DNA of 64,000 nt from Gallionellaceae bacterium (GCA_019753125.1 JAIELH010000011.1:1-64000), one strand, 5' to 3'. Positions 12,915 to 23,610 are shown, counted from the stretch's first letter. The notes: a model not told the origin generated them from the sequence alone. Made by a program: numbers and translations.

Positions 12915-13382
12915 ATGCAACGTCTCTGCCTTACCTTGCTGATCCTGCTGCTCGGCGCCTGCGCCACGCCCGCCCGCACTCCGGAGCCGGTTTCCGGCGA
13001 GCGCATGAACGAGGTCGCGCTCTATGCGATGAGCCTGGCCGATACCCCCTATCGTTACGGCGGCAGCTCGGACGACAACGGCTTCGATTGCAGCGGCTTC
13101 GTGCAACATGTGTATCTGAACACGCTGAATATCAAACTGCCGCGCACCAGTGTCGAGATGAGCCGGATGTCGGCAGGCCTGGACGCCGGCCAATTACGCC
13201 CCGGCGACCTAGTGTTCTTCAACACGCGCCAGCAGCCGTTCTCGCATGTCGGCATCTATGTCGGCGATGAGCGTTTCGTGCACTCCCCGAGCAGCGGCAA
13301 AGCCATCGTGGTGGCGAACATGCGCGACAAGTACTGGCGTGCGCGCTATGATGGCGCGCGACGGGTCACTTCGATGAACTAG
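12915..13382 (+). CDS. NlpC/P60-family lipoprotein endopeptidase
   Basis: From ATG 12915 the protein has 155 residues with a lipoprotein signal (LCLTLLILLLGAC). The NlpC/P60 (C40) catalytic cysteine is in DNGFDCSGFVQHVY, the histidine in PFSHVGIYVGDERFVHSPSSG. Known role: such enzymes cleave D-Glu to DAP peptide bonds in peptidoglycan. An upstream open frame reaches 12762 but does not look like coding sequence. Its 3' end overlaps the convergent mltB by 17 nt. Confidence 0.93.
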   Translation: MQRLCLTLLILLLGACATPARTPEPVSGERMNEVALYAMSLADTPYRYGGSSDDNGFDCSGFVQHVYLNTLNIKLPRTSVEMSRMSAGLDAGQLRPGDLVFFNTRQQPFSHVGIYVGDERFVHSPSSGKAIVVANMRDKYWRARYDGARRVTSMN

Positions 13383-14334
13383 CGCGCGCCGCCTTCAACT
13401 CCTCGGCCAACTGAAATACCGACATCGCATAGAAATCGCTGTTGTTATAGAGCGTGATGATCCGGAAATTTTCGAACGCCAGCCAGAACTCCTTGCCATC
13501 CTCGACGGTAAAATCGATCAGGCGCGCCGTCAGTTCCTGCGGGAGCTTCGTGCCTGGCGTGATCCCGTCCTCCGCCCAGCCTGCCAGCGTACGTGCGGCA
13601 TTGATTGCGCCATGGCAAACCTCACCGCTGATTTGCGCACGCACGGCAACGGGTTCACCGCTAACCCAGCCATAGCCTTTCAGATAATTGGCAACGCTGC
13701 CGATCGCATCTCTGGCTTCGTGCAGCAAATCGGTCTTGTGGTTGCCATTGAAGTCCACCGCGTAATTGCGGTAGCTGTCCGGCATGAATTGTGGAATGCC
13801 GATCGCACCGGCATAGGAGCCGCGCACGGCAAGCAGATCGAATTCCTGCTCGCGCGCCAGCAACAAATAATTTTCCAGCTCGCCACGAAAGAAGCTCGCG
13901 CGGCGCGGGTAATCAAACGCCAGCGTAGTCAGCGCATCCAGCACACGGAACTTGCCGATGTTCTCGCCATAGATCGTTTCCACGCCGATCAGTGCGACGA
14001 TAATTTCCTGCGGCACACCGTATTGCTTCTCGGCGCGGCGCAGCGTGTTCCGGTATTTGTGCCAGAATTCTAGGCCACGCTTGATGCGTTGCCGGTTCAC
14101 GAAGGCCGCACGGTATTCCGGCCACGGCTTGATCGTCGCCGGACGCGAGATCGCCTCGATTATCTCCGGGCGATGCTGTGCGTGCGCAAAGACATTTTCC
14201 AACTCCTCGCGCTTGAACCGATGCTTGGCAACCATCTCGTCGATGAATTCCGGGATGCCCGGCAGCGTGGCGGCGCTGGCGCAAGGCAACGCAAGCGACA
14301 GCATCAGCAAAAAAATGGCAGCGATAGTTTTCAT
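13366..14334 (-). CDS. mltB: Membrane-bound lytic murein transglycosylase B
   Basis: The protein has 322 residues with a signal peptide (IAAIFLLMLSLALPCASA). The catalytic glutamate is in VALIGVETIYGENIG, and the SLT-fold motif GSYAGAIGIPQFMPDSYRNY is intact. No lipobox cysteine follows the signal, so it may be a soluble periplasmic form. Known role: cleavage of the MurNAc-GlcNAc bond with 1,6-anhydro product. The start is ATG 14334; it diverges from trxB. Confidence 0.95.
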   Translation of the reverse strand: MKTIAAIFLLMLSLALPCASAATLPGIPEFIDEMVAKHRFKREELENVFAHAQHRPEIIEAISRPATIKPWPEYRAAFVNRQRIKRGLEFWHKYRNTLRRAEKQYGVPQEIIVALIGVETIYGENIGKFRVLDALTTLAFDYPRRASFFRGELENYLLLAREQEFDLLAVRGSYAGAIGIPQFMPDSYRNYAVDFNGNHKTDLLHEARDAIGSVANYLKGYGWVSGEPVAVRAQISGEVCHGAINAARTLAGWAEDGITPGTKLPQELTARLIDFTVEDGKEFWLAFENFRIITLYNNSDFYAMSVFQLAEELKAARASSSK

Positions 14335-14409
14335 GGCGCGCGGATTCTACCGTAAAGCTCGACACACCCTCGCAACTACTGGTAAATTTCGCCCTTATTC
14401 AATTGTTGA

Positions 14410-15384
<975 letters not shown>

Positions 15385-15407
15385 GTTGCCCTTGCATACA
15401 TGATGCC

Positions 15408-15947
15408 GTGAAAAAGCCTCCGGCCCATCGTCCCGGCGAGGCCATATCCGAAGATGCCGCGCTGTTCCGCGCGGTAGTCGGCGAAGTAATACCGCTAGCG
15501 GAACAAAACCGCATCGCACCCCAACCTGCCCCGCGCAAACCTTTGCTGCGCACCTCTGCCGCATCACCGGCGATCCCTGACACGTTGTCCGATTCCGGCG
15601 CCGAAAATGCGCCCGATGAATTCCTGTCCAACGGCCTGTCGCGCATGACGCTGCGCAAGCTGCGGCGCGGCAACTGGCCTATCCAGAATGTGCTCGACCT
15701 GCACGGCAACAACAGCGAAGCGGCGCGCAAATTGTTGCAGGAGTTTTTGCACGATGCGGCGCAAAACGCGCTGCGTTGCGTGCTGGTAATACATGGCAAG
15801 GGCATGAACAGCCAGGGCGGCGAAGCGGTGTTGCGCAAACTGGCGCGCCACTGGCTCACGCAGCATCCGCGCGTCCTGGCGTACTGTGACGCGCCGCCCA
15901 AGGATGGCGGGCACGGCGCAGTGCTGGTGCTACTTAAGGTTTCCTGA
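15408..15947 (+). CDS. Smr-domain protein (MutS2/SmrA-like nuclease domain)
   Basis: The protein has 179 residues from a GTG start. The C-terminal Smr domain is clear: VLDLHGNNSEAARKLLQEFL, then VLVIHGKGMNSQGGEAVLRKLARHWL and the end motif DAPPKDGGHGAVLVLLK. The N-terminal half is low-complexity and probably unstructured. Known role: Smr domains are endonucleases or RNA/DNA-binding units; bacterial stand-alone forms act on stalled ribosomes or nicked DNA. It is probably cotranscribed with trxB. Confidence 0.92.
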   Translation: MKKPPAHRPGEAISEDAALFRAVVGEVIPLAEQNRIAPQPAPRKPLLRTSAASPAIPDTLSDSGAENAPDEFLSNGLSRMTLRKLRRGNWPIQNVLDLHGNNSEAARKLLQEFLHDAAQNALRCVLVIHGKGMNSQGGEAVLRKLARHWLTQHPRVLAYCDAPPKDGGHGAVLVLLKVS

Positions 15948-16006
15948 TTTCCATTAAATCCGCCGGGCTGCTAAACTTTGCGCAGTAAAAACACAGGAGG
16001 TCGATC

Positions 16007-16465
16007 ATGAAAATTTTTCTGCTGATTCTGTTGGTGCTGTCCAGCACAAGCACATTTGCCGCACTCAACAAGTGGGTGGACGCCAATGGCAAGGTGCATT
16101 ATTCCGACCAGCCGCCTCCCGCCAACGTCAAGGCTGAAACGCTGCGTACCGCCCCGCCCGCCAATGAACCGGCAAAAACAGGCAGCGCGCCTGCCGCGCC
16201 AAAAACCCTGGCAGAACGCGAAGCGGAGCTGAAGAAGGCCCAACAGGCCAAAAAGGAAGCCGCCGAAAAAGCCGCCCAGGAACAGGCCAAGGCGGATGAC
16301 AAGAAGGCAAATTGTGCTGCGGCGCAGCAGAACCTGAAAATACTGCAAAGCGGTACGCGCCTGATGGATATCGACGCCAAGGGCGAGCGCTATTACCTCA
16401 GTGACGAGCAACGCCAACAACGCACTGCCACGGCGCAGCAAGATGTTGATAAGTGGTGCCAATAG
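16007..16465 (+). CDS. DUF4124-domain secreted protein
   Basis: The protein has 152 residues. It has a signal peptide (IFLLILLVLSSTSTFA) followed by the DUF4124 motif (NKWVDANGKVHYSDQPP), then an Ala/Lys/Glu-rich helical stretch (residues about 65-105) and a short C-terminal segment with one cysteine (KKANCAAAQQNL). AGGAGG lies 8 nt before the ATG. DUF4124 proteins are widespread in beta- and gammaproteobacteria and have no assigned function. Confidence 0.88.
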   Translation: MKIFLLILLVLSSTSTFAALNKWVDANGKVHYSDQPPPANVKAETLRTAPPANEPAKTGSAPAAPKTLAEREAELKKAQQAKKEAAEKAAQEQAKADDKKANCAAAQQNLKILQSGTRLMDIDAKGERYYLSDEQRQQRTATAQQDVDKWCQ

Positions 16466-16583
16466 CCGCGCCTCGGCATAACGTTAGACTCCGGCAAACG
16501 GCCGCCAGACACTCCGGCTCCACCGTTACCATCATTCCAAAAGCGGCAGTTATTGAGGTTTTTTAAATCATGACACTTGCCTT

Positions 16584-16661
16584 CCCTCACCCTCAATCCC
16601 TCTCCCGGAGGGAGAGGGAAGCAAAGCTCTTCTCCCTCTGGGAGAAGGGTGGGGATGAGGG
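16584..16661. repeat. CCCTCTCCC/GGGAGAGGG palindromic repeat upstream of hrcA
   Basis: The 321-nt gap between the DUF4124 gene and hrcA holds a nested inverted repeat: outer CCCTC...GAGGG, inner TCCCTCTCCCGGAGGGAGAGGGA-type hairpin split over 16596-16619, and TCTTCTCCCTCTGGGAGAAG at 16628-16647. The style matches the repeat found inside polA at 54081-54118. No CIRCE element was seen; a possible -10 (TAGAAT) precedes hrcA at about 16774. Confidence 0.8.
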
Positions 16662-16786
16662 AGGTAGTTTGGTGCAAAAGTTCTGTCATGTATTTTGGAA
16701 AGCTCAATAATCTCCATTCTGAATGGCCCCCACAGCGTGCCGCCACGCGAATCGGGTTAAACCATAGAAGTGATAGAATCTCTTCC

Positions 16787-17806
16787 ATGTTAAACGAACG
16801 CGCACAGATCCTGCTCAGAACCCTGGTGGAACGCTATATCAGTGAAGGCCAGCCGGTCGGTTCCCGCGCGCTGCAACATTATTCCGGCCTGGACGTCAGC
16901 CCGGCTACGATCCGCAACGTGATGGCCGACCTGGAAGAAATCGGCCTGGTCAGCAGCCCGCACACCTCGGCAGGACGCGTCCCGACCGGCCTGGCGTACC
17001 GGCTGTTCATCGACACGATGCTGGTCACCAGGCCGCCGGACGATGCGCATATCCAGAAAATGGAGCACCAGTTACAGCCAGCCAATCCGTCGCGACTGAT
17101 CGCGCAGGCATCGAACATGCTCTCGGAACTGACACAGTTTGCCGGCGTGGTCGCCACGGCGAGACGCAGCGCGATCACGGTGCGCCAGATCGAATTCCTG
17201 CGGCTCGGCGAAAAACGCGTGCTGCTGATTATCGTGATGCCGGACGGCGAAGTCGAGAACCGCGTGCTGCTGATGGAAAAGGATTACACCCAGCCGCAGC
17301 TCACCGAGGCAGGCAATTTTCTCAACCAGCATTACATCGGTTGCAGCTTTTCGCATATCCGCGAAAAGCTGCGCAACGAGCTGCGCCAACTGCACCAGGA
17401 CATGAGCGCGCTGATGGCGGCTGCGCTGGCGGCAGGCGATGAAGCTGCCGCAAAAAAATCGGAAGATTACGTCATTAGCGGCGAACATCACCTGCTGCAT
17501 GTGCAGGATTTTTCCGCCGACATGAATCGCTTGCGCGGCCTGTTCAGCCTGTTCGAAAAAAAGACCGAGCTGCTGCAATTGCTTGACGCCAGCCGGCGCG
17601 GTCAAGGCATCCATATTTTTGTCGGCAGCGAGTCCGGCCTCGCCTCGCTCGAAGAGTGCAGCGTCATCACCGCCCCTTACTCCGCCGACGGGCAGGTAGT
17701 CGGCACGCTCGCGGTAGTCGGCCCGAAACGCATGGATTATGAACGAGTGATCCCGATCGTCGACATCACGGCACGCTTGCTGGGCAACGCGCTGTCGCAA
17801 AACTGA
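16787..17806 (+). CDS. hrcA: Heat-inducible transcription repressor HrcA
   Basis: From ATG 16787 the protein has 339 residues, the usual length. The N-terminal winged helix is seen in [17 protein letters not shown] and [18 protein letters not shown], followed by the GAF-like domain and the C-terminal motif [26 protein letters not shown]. Known role: repression of groESL and dnaK-type operons through CIRCE operators. The open frame extends upstream to 16577 but crosses the repeat above and is not family-like. hemH follows after 6 nt. Confidence 0.97.
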   Translation: MLNERAQILLRTLVERYISEGQPVGSRALQHYSGLDVSPATIRNVMADLEEIGLVSSPHTSAGRVPTGLAYRLFIDTMLVTRPPDDAHIQKMEHQLQPANPSRLIAQASNMLSELTQFAGVVATARRSAITVRQIEFLRLGEKRVLLIIVMPDGEVENRVLLMEKDYTQPQLTEAGNFLNQHYIGCSFSHIREKLRNELRQLHQDMSALMAAALAAGDEAAAKKSEDYVISGEHHLLHVQDFSADMNRLRGLFSLFEKKTELLQLLDASRRGQGIHIFVGSESGLASLEECSVITAPYSADGQVVGTLAVVGPKRMDYERVIPIVDITARLLGNALSQN

Positions 17807-17812
17807 GACTCC

Positions 17813-18868
17813 ATGATCTACCAGCCTGAACCCGCTTTCACCCACGGCACACCAGAACAAACCGGCATCCTGCTGGTCAATCTCGGCACGCCGGATGCGC
17901 CGACGCCGGATGCGGTGCGCGCCTATCTGAAAGAGTTTTTGAGCGATCCGCGCGTCGTGGAAATGCCCAAGGCAATCTGGTGGTTCATTCTCAACGTCAT
18001 CATCCTCAACACGCGCCCGAAAAAATCCGCCGCGAAATATGCGTCGGTGTGGCTGCCGGAAGGCTCACCGTTGCGTGTCTATACCGAAAAGCAAGCCTCG
18101 CTATTGCAGGGCTATCTGGGCGAGCGCACCAAGGCGGCATTTGTCGTGGACTATGCGATGCGCTATGGCAATCCCTCGATCCCCGGCGTGTTGCGCAAGC
18201 TCAAGGAACAGAACTGCCAGCGCATCCTGGTCGTGCCGATGTACCCGCAATATGCCGCCAGCACCACCGCGACGGTCTGCGACATCGTGTTCGGCGAACT
18301 GCAACAAATGCGCAACATCCCCGCGCTGCGCATCATCAAAAGTTTTGGCGACCACCCCGGCTACATCAAAGCGCTGGCGGGCAACATCAACGGCTACTGG
18401 ATGAAACATGGCCGCCCGGAAAAACTGCTGATGAGTTTTCACGGCCTGCCGCGCGACACACTCGACAAGGGCGACCCCTACCACTGCGAGTGCCACAAGA
18501 CCGCGCGCCTGCTGGCTCAACAGCTCGGCTTGCAGCCCGAGCAATACGCCGTCAGCTTCCAGTCGCGCTTCGGCAAAAAGGATTGGCTCGAACCCTACAC
18601 CACCGCGATGCTGAAGAAACTCGGCGCGCAAAAAACCAGGCGCCTGGACGTGGTCTGCCCCGGCTTCACCGCCGACTGTCTGGAGACGCTGGAAGAAATC
18701 GCGCAGGAAGGCAAAGAAGATTTCCAACATGCGGGCGGCGGCGAATACCACTACATCCCCTGCCTCAACGACCGCAACGACTGGATACATGCGCTCACCG
18801 GTCTGGTGCTGGACAACCTGCACGGCTGGCTGATTGAGCCGGATGCCGCAGAGTTGAATACTTACTAA
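17813..18868 (+). CDS. hemH: Ferrochelatase
   Basis: The protein has 351 residues. Family motifs: [29 protein letters not shown], the catalytic histidine in [19 protein letters not shown], and the C-terminal motif [17 protein letters not shown]. Known role: insertion of Fe(II) into protoporphyrin IX, the last step of protohaem synthesis. It starts 6 nt after hrcA, so the two are probably cotranscribed. Confidence 0.97.
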   Translation: MIYQPEPAFTHGTPEQTGILLVNLGTPDAPTPDAVRAYLKEFLSDPRVVEMPKAIWWFILNVIILNTRPKKSAAKYASVWLPEGSPLRVYTEKQASLLQGYLGERTKAAFVVDYAMRYGNPSIPGVLRKLKEQNCQRILVVPMYPQYAASTTATVCDIVFGELQQMRNIPALRIIKSFGDHPGYIKALAGNINGYWMKHGRPEKLLMSFHGLPRDTLDKGDPYHCECHKTARLLAQQLGLQPEQYAVSFQSRFGKKDWLEPYTTAMLKKLGAQKTRRLDVVCPGFTADCLETLEEIAQEGKEDFQHAGGGEYHYIPCLNDRNDWIHALTGLVLDNLHGWLIEPDAAELNTY

Positions 18869-18884
18869 TTTGCCTTTTCCAGAT

Positions 18885-19985
18885 TCAATCTACCCTACAA
18901 ACCACCCTGTTGCGCCCCTCTCTCTTGGCTTGATGCAGCGCTTCATCCGCCAGGCCAATGAATTTCTCGGCCAATACATCGATATCTTTTCCTGCAGCTT
19001 CTGCTGCCAGTATGGAAATCCCGATGGAAATAGTAACCTGGATACTCTCGCCTGATATTGTCTGAAAAGGATGCGCTGACATCGCGGAGCGCACCCGTTC
19101 GGCGATGTCGCAGGCCTGGGCAAGGTCGGTTTGCGGCAACAGCACGATGAACTCCTCGCCACCATAACGCGCAATGACATCGTTGGCGCGAAGCTGCAAT
19201 TTAATCAAGCCGGCGACATTGCGCAGCACCTTATCCCCCGACTGGTGGCCAAACGTGTCGTTGATGCGTTTGAACTTGTCTACGTCCAGGAACATGCAAG
19301 TCAGCGGCAAAGCATGACGTTGCGCATGGGTAACTTCCTCCAGGCAACGGCTCTCGAAATAACGGCGGTTGTTGACGCCGGTAAGCGTGTCAGTTAATCC
19401 CACCCGTTTAAGGCGATCATGATTCAGGGCATTTTCCAGGCAGATCGCAAAGATCGTCGCCAGACGCTCCAGAAAATCTGTGCCATGCCCGCTGGCAAAA
19501 CGCTCCGCTGTGCAACTACCCAAATTGATGCTGCCCGCCAGCTCGCCCTGGCTCATGATCGGCAGCAACGCCACCGATACACATCCAGCCGCCGGTTTAA
19601 GTATCGCACCATGCCGCAGTGCGTCGAAAGCCCCAAGAAAAGGCCGGAAGTTCTCGCCATACAGCTTCAGCAGCACATCTGCACTTTCCAGCAAAACCAG
19701 GCCAGCCGTTTGCGCCTCCCCCTTATTGCTCTCTTCCAGAATACGCGTGATTTCATATTCCTGATCGATCAGCGCCAGCGTCACCGCGTCATGGTCAAAA
19801 ACAGCCTTGAAAGAGCGCAGTAATATCTGAATCAATTCTTCCAGCGAGCGTGTGCCGATCAAGCGCCGCTCAAACTGGTCAAAACGGCGCATTTTCTGCT
19901 CGTTCAGACGTGCCTCGGCAAGCAGCGTTTGCAATTGCTCACGCAAGTTGCGATTTTCTATTTGCAGCGAAGTTTCCATGCGCAT
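18885..19985 (-). CDS. DUF484/GAF-like plus GGDEF diguanylate cyclase
   Basis: The protein has 366 residues. The N-terminus is a coiled coil (residues 5-35) followed by a DUF484-like sensor domain (FERRLIGTRSLEELIQILL through LPIMSQGELAGSINLGS). The GGDEF domain contains DTLTGVNNRRYFE, FLDVDKFKRINDTFGHQSGD and the active-site loop RYGGEEF near residue 275. The inhibitory I-site RxxD (RAND) lies 5 residues upstream, as in product-inhibited cyclases. Known role: synthesis of cyclic di-GMP from GTP. No membrane segment is seen. It is convergent with hemH. Confidence 0.93.
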   Translation of the reverse strand: MRMETSLQIENRNLREQLQTLLAEARLNEQKMRRFDQFERRLIGTRSLEELIQILLRSFKAVFDHDAVTLALIDQEYEITRILEESNKGEAQTAGLVLLESADVLLKLYGENFRPFLGAFDALRHGAILKPAAGCVSVALLPIMSQGELAGSINLGSCTAERFASGHGTDFLERLATIFAICLENALNHDRLKRVGLTDTLTGVNNRRYFESRCLEEVTHAQRHALPLTCMFLDVDKFKRINDTFGHQSGDKVLRNVAGLIKLQLRANDVIARYGGEEFIVLLPQTDLAQACDIAERVRSAMSAHPFQTISGESIQVTISIGISILAAEAAGKDIDVLAEKFIGLADEALHQAKREGRNRVVCRVD

Positions 19986-20030
19986 AAGTGAACCTCAACA
20001 AATCAATTTTTACCCGGCCATGACCGGCCA

Positions 20031-20609
20031 TCAGTGCGGCATCACCGTGGCGGATGCCTGTTTTCTCCTGATGATTTCATTGCGCATTTCCCGGAATTGT
20101 TCATGGGTTTCATGCTCGATAAAAATCTTCCCAACCAGCGGCGGAATCCACACCCCGGGAACACTATCGCCGTGGTAAACGATCCGTGTTTGTCCGCCTT
20201 CATCGAACAGTTGCGTCGTGCCTTCCATCTTGCGCATATTACCGCTGATCAGGTGCGACTGGATTTTATCGAACTGAACCAGACGCATTTCCCGTGTCGA
20301 CTCGAACGGGAATTTTACCGGGCCATAGCTTGCAGAGCCGCGCTGAAAAATTTTCAGCGTATCTCCGGAGGCAGCGAGTACCTTGCTCTCCTTCAGGTTG
20401 GAAACAAACTCGGCCATATGCTCAAAATCGGTCAATACTGCCCAGGTCTCCTGCCGGGTAGCCGGAACAACAAGGCTCAGATCAACGCTTACGTTCTCCC
20501 CGGCGATCTGCACCTTGACCTCATCACCCTGCTGCGGCTCTGCAAATGCAGGTGCGATGAACAGCGCCAACCAGATAAACAGCAGGAAGATATTTTTTTT
20601 CATTGGCAT
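20031..20609 (-). CDS. Periplasmic SRPBCC/START-like (polyketide cyclase-type) protein
   Basis: The protein has 192 residues with a signal peptide (NIFLLFIWLALFIAPAFA). The SRPBCC fold signature is seen in the sequence VPATRQETWAVLTDFEHMAEF and in the C-terminal helix-forming segment. Known role: members bind hydrophobic ligands, but no specific function can be named. It is a separate unit between the cyclase and the histidine-kinase gene; the 230-nt gap to the kinase shows no further gene. Confidence 0.8.
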   Translation of the reverse strand: MPMKKNIFLLFIWLALFIAPAFAEPQQGDEVKVQIAGENVSVDLSLVVPATRQETWAVLTDFEHMAEFVSNLKESKVLAASGDTLKIFQRGSASYGPVKFPFESTREMRLVQFDKIQSHLISGNMRKMEGTTQLFDEGGQTRIVYHGDSVPGVWIPPLVGKIFIEHETHEQFREMRNEIIRRKQASATVMPH

Positions 20610-20839
20610 GCAGAGCGGTGATTTCTTCAGATATGCAATCTTCCAACAGTCGAGTTTTAATGCTACCAGTTTTTCATCTTATTGAGCGATTGAACAAGCC
20701 ATTCCATGCCAGCAATCTCCGTCAAAGGAATCACATTGGGTGCTGCTGATTATATAGCGCGGAAAAACGGAGTAATATTCGTAGCTATTAGGATGCACAA
20801 CAGCGCCTGTATGATTCCACCAAAACACCAATTGCCAAC

Positions 20840-21973
20840 ATGACAGACATCATGGCGCGCAAGCGTACAGAAGCCAAAGCTCAAGAAATAGAGTGCCAGT
20901 TGAAGGCCACGCTCAATGCGATTCCAGACTTGTTATTCGAGGTGGGTCTGAGCGGACGCTACTACGATTATTACACCTCGCGCCCCGAATTGCTGGCGGT
21001 GCCTCCCGAAGCATTCCTCGGCAAAACCGCACAGGAGTTTCTCTCGCCCGAAGCTGCCAACGTGGCCACGCAGGCATTGCATGAGGCCAATGAAAAAGGG
21101 ACTTCTCTGGGCAAGCAGATCAAGCTGAAACTTCCCAAAGGCACAATGTGGTTTGAACTCTCGATAGCCCGCAAGCCGGTTGCCGCCGGAGATGAGCCTC
21201 GTTTCATCGTGTTGTCGCGCGACATCACCGAACGCAAAAAACTGGAAAAAGAAATTCAGCAGCAGCGCAACGAGATGGAGGAGTTGCAAAAACTGCATGT
21301 CGCCTCGATGACCACCGCAGCGATCGCCCATGAATTGAATCAACCGCTGCTGGCCATCGCCAGCTATAGCCAAGCCGCGCTGATAATGCTGCAAGCCGGA
21401 AAACCCAATCTCGATAAAGTCCGCAAAGCCATCGAAGGCAGCGAACAGCAGGCACATCGCGCCGGAAAAGCAATCCGCGAACTGCTCAACTTTTTAAGCC
21501 TGAAAGAATTCACCAGCGAAGCGTTCGACCTCAACCGGGAAATCGTCGATGTCCTGAACGCCGAGAAGACGGAGCATGAAATGCAGTTTCATTCGATACT
21601 TAAACTGGAACAGCAGCTCCCGTTGGTTCTGGCCAACCGCTCCCACGTACAAAGGGTGCTGCGCAATCTGCTGCGCAACGGCATCGAGGCGATGCAGCAG
21701 GCCGGCGTGCCGCTACCATCCATTACCGTGATCGTGCGCACGATCAAGGACGAAGGTGTTGCCCAGATAACGATCATCGACAATGGGCCGGGCCTCAAAA
21801 AAGAAGCTATCCACCGCCTGTTCGAGCCATTCTTCACCAGCAAGCCCAACGGCATCGGCATGGGCCTCGCGATCAGCCGCTCGCTGATCGAGACGAACGG
21901 CGGCCAGCTCTGGGTCGACCCGCAGGAAGGCCCCGGCGCCACGTTTCACCTTACCTTGCCCTTCGCCACATGA
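20840..21973 (+). CDS. PAS-domain sensor histidine kinase (FixL-like)
   Basis: The protein has 377 residues and no membrane segment, so it is probably cytoplasmic. Order: a PAS domain (residues about 15-135, LNAIPDLLFEVGLSGRYYDY to VLSRDITERKKLE), the phosphorylated histidine box AAIAHELNQPLLAIASYSQ, then N box VLRNLLRNGIEAM, G1 DNGPGL and G2 GIGMGLAIS of the ATPase domain. Its stop overlaps the response-regulator start by 4 nt. The ligand is unknown; proximity to the NO locus suggests, but does not prove, a redox or NO-linked signal. Confidence 0.93.
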   Translation: MTDIMARKRTEAKAQEIECQLKATLNAIPDLLFEVGLSGRYYDYYTSRPELLAVPPEAFLGKTAQEFLSPEAANVATQALHEANEKGTSLGKQIKLKLPKGTMWFELSIARKPVAAGDEPRFIVLSRDITERKKLEKEIQQQRNEMEELQKLHVASMTTAAIAHELNQPLLAIASYSQAALIMLQAGKPNLDKVRKAIEGSEQQAHRAGKAIRELLNFLSLKEFTSEAFDLNREIVDVLNAEKTEHEMQFHSILKLEQQLPLVLANRSHVQRVLRNLLRNGIEAMQQAGVPLPSITVIVRTIKDEGVAQITIIDNGPGLKKEAIHRLFEPFFTSKPNGIGMGLAISRSLIETNGGQLWVDPQEGPGATFHLTLPFAT

Positions 21974-22572
21974 ATACGGAAGCCAAAGTATTCGTCGTCG
22001 ATGATGACGCGGCGGTGCGCGATTCGCTCTCGATGCTGCTGGAAGCAACCGGCCATACCGTCGTAGCGTTTTCCAGTGCGATGGGTTTTCTCGAGGCCTG
22101 CGCTCGCTGCTCAAATGGATGCGCCATTCTCGATCTGAGCATGCCAGACATGGACGGCCTGGCATTGCAGGAAGAGATGTTGCGGCGCGGCATACGGATG
22201 CCGGTGATCTTCCTTTCCGGGCATGGCACAGTCCCGGCAACGGTGCGCGCGATAAAGGCAGGCGCAATGGATTTTCTGACCAAGCCAGTGGATGGAAGCG
22301 TGTTGCTGGTCCGCGTACAGGATGCCTTGCGGGAATGTTCGCGCCTGCAACAACACGACAAGACATCCCACTCCAACGCCTCACTGCTGACAACGCTTAC
22401 CGACCGCGAGCTGGAAGTTATGATGCTGGTCGTCGCGGGGCACACCAGCAAGGATATCGCACAACATCTCACCATCAGCTACCGGACGGTGGAAATTCAC
22501 CGCGCCCATATCATGCATAAAACTGGCGCAACCAACCTGCTGGAGCTCGCCCGTCTGGCCGGAGAAACCTGA
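21970..22572 (+). CDS. FixJ/LuxR-type response regulator
   Basis: The protein has 200 residues. The receiver domain has the acidic pocket VVDDD, the phosphoacceptor Asp55 in CAILDLSMPDMDG and the lysine in FLTKPVDG. The C-terminal LuxR-type helix-turn-helix is LTDRELEVMMLVVAGHTSKDIA...TVEIHRAHIMHKTGA. It is translationally coupled to the kinase upstream and convergent with the hemerythrin gene that ends at 22598. Targets are unknown. Confidence 0.95.
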   Translation: MNTEAKVFVVDDDAAVRDSLSMLLEATGHTVVAFSSAMGFLEACARCSNGCAILDLSMPDMDGLALQEEMLRRGIRMPVIFLSGHGTVPATVRAIKAGAMDFLTKPVDGSVLLVRVQDALRECSRLQQHDKTSHSNASLLTTLTDRELEVMMLVVAGHTSKDIAQHLTISYRTVEIHRAHIMHKTGATNLLELARLAGET

Positions 22573-22597
22573 TTGCCATAAGCGCTCTGTGCCCGGC

Positions 22598-22990
22598 CTA
22601 GCAGCTAATGGACAGCAGCTCCTCCAACGCCGGGAAAAGCTCTCTTTCCTCGAAACGGACATGTGCCGACAGGCGCTCGCCAAAAAGCGTCAACGCCTGC
22701 GCATCGTTTTTCCGCAGATCATCGAGCAGTACGCGCAACTCTTGATGCTCCGCCAGGGTGCGCTGCACCAACTGCTGTTTTTCCGCGCTGTCCAGCAGCG
22801 GCAGGAATGTCTGCTCTTCGATCTGAAAGTGCGGCTCCAATTCGTCGGCAAATGCCTGGAGCACCCGCTGACAGACCTTGTGCACCTGCTCCGCATCGCC
22901 CGGTTGCGCCGCCCGCCCGCATGCCTTCGCCAACGTAAGCGCGGTGTGGTGTTCACGCGACAGCGGCTGCAAGGTTACGCTTCTCTTCAT
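22598..22990 (-). CDS. Hemerythrin-like HHE-domain protein
   Basis: The protein has 130 residues, a single four-helix HHE domain: LSREHHTALTLAKAC, FADELEPHFQIEEQTFLPLL, LAEHQELRVLL and LSAHVRFEERELFPALE supply the His/Glu ligands of a di-iron site. Known role: hemerythrin-like proteins bind O2 or NO. It is the last gene of the minus-strand arm of the nsrR divergon, 7 nt after the FmdE-like gene. Confidence 0.9.
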   Translation of the reverse strand: MKRSVTLQPLSREHHTALTLAKACGRAAQPGDAEQVHKVCQRVLQAFADELEPHFQIEEQTFLPLLDSAEKQQLVQRTLAEHQELRVLLDDLRKNDAQALTLFGERLSAHVRFEERELFPALEELLSISC

Positions 22991-22997
22991 ACGAACC

Positions 22998-23606
22998 TCA
23001 AACAGGGGTTATCACAAAGACTTCAGGATCGTCGCCATGTTCCAGCAGGATACTGCGCACCCGCTCCTGCCACAGCTGCCGGAACTCGGCAGTTTCCTGC
23101 GGGGTTGCGATATTGTTTATGCAAGCGGCAATCAGCACGGATACGCGCGGCGAAGACGGCACCCGTTGCAGGTTGGATACCGCACTGACGGACTGGTTTG
23201 TATCCAGCCGCGTGAAGCGCATCTCTGCCGTCATCTCGACCGAAAAAAATAGTTTCCTGCGCCGGTCAAAACGCCCGGCCAGCCCCTTGAAGCCTGTGTC
23301 GGATGTGGCGCCGGTCAGCATGCTGACGACATTCGCGATGACGCCGGTTACGCCGCTCGTAATATCCTGGCTGAATTCCACCTTGATGTCGCCGCGCACC
23401 GGCATTTTATCGGGATAGAGCGCAGCCAGCGCCCGGCGGGTTGCGCAGTAAGCGGAAGCGACGGTCGGACAGGAGTGGCCGGCCAGCTTTACCGCATCAA
23501 GATAGCCATATTGCAACACTCCGCCCTCGGCCGCGCCGAGGAATTCGGCCAGCGGATCGTACAAGCTGATACCGGGGACCGCGTCATAAAAATCCGGATA
23601 ATTCAT
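22998..23606 (-). CDS. FmdE-like domain protein in the NO locus
   Basis: The protein has 202 residues. The segment VKLAGHSCPTVASAYCATRRALAALYP resembles the FmdE domain (GHxCP motif, named from formylmethanofuran dehydrogenase operons), which binds metal through His and Cys. The rest is not recognised. The ATG at 23606 directly abuts a TTAA duplication of the MITE-like element upstream, whose terminal GAGGTG sits about 8 nt before the ATG and is the only visible ribosome-binding site. Function unknown; position suggests a part in the NO or metal response. Confidence 0.68.
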   Translation of the reverse strand: MNYPDFYDAVPGISLYDPLAEFLGAAEGGVLQYGYLDAVKLAGHSCPTVASAYCATRRALAALYPDKMPVRGDIKVEFSQDITSGVTGVIANVVSMLTGATSDTGFKGLAGRFDRRRKLFFSVEMTAEMRFTRLDTNQSVSAVSNLQRVPSSPRVSVLIAACINNIATPQETAEFRQLWQERVRSILLEHGDDPEVFVITPV

Positions 23607-23610
23607 TTAA

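Noticed and set aside
16466-16786. A CIRCE operator upstream of hrcA
   Set aside because: No TTAGCACTC-N9-GAGTGCTAA pattern was found in this gap; only the palindromic repeat and a weak -10 are visible.
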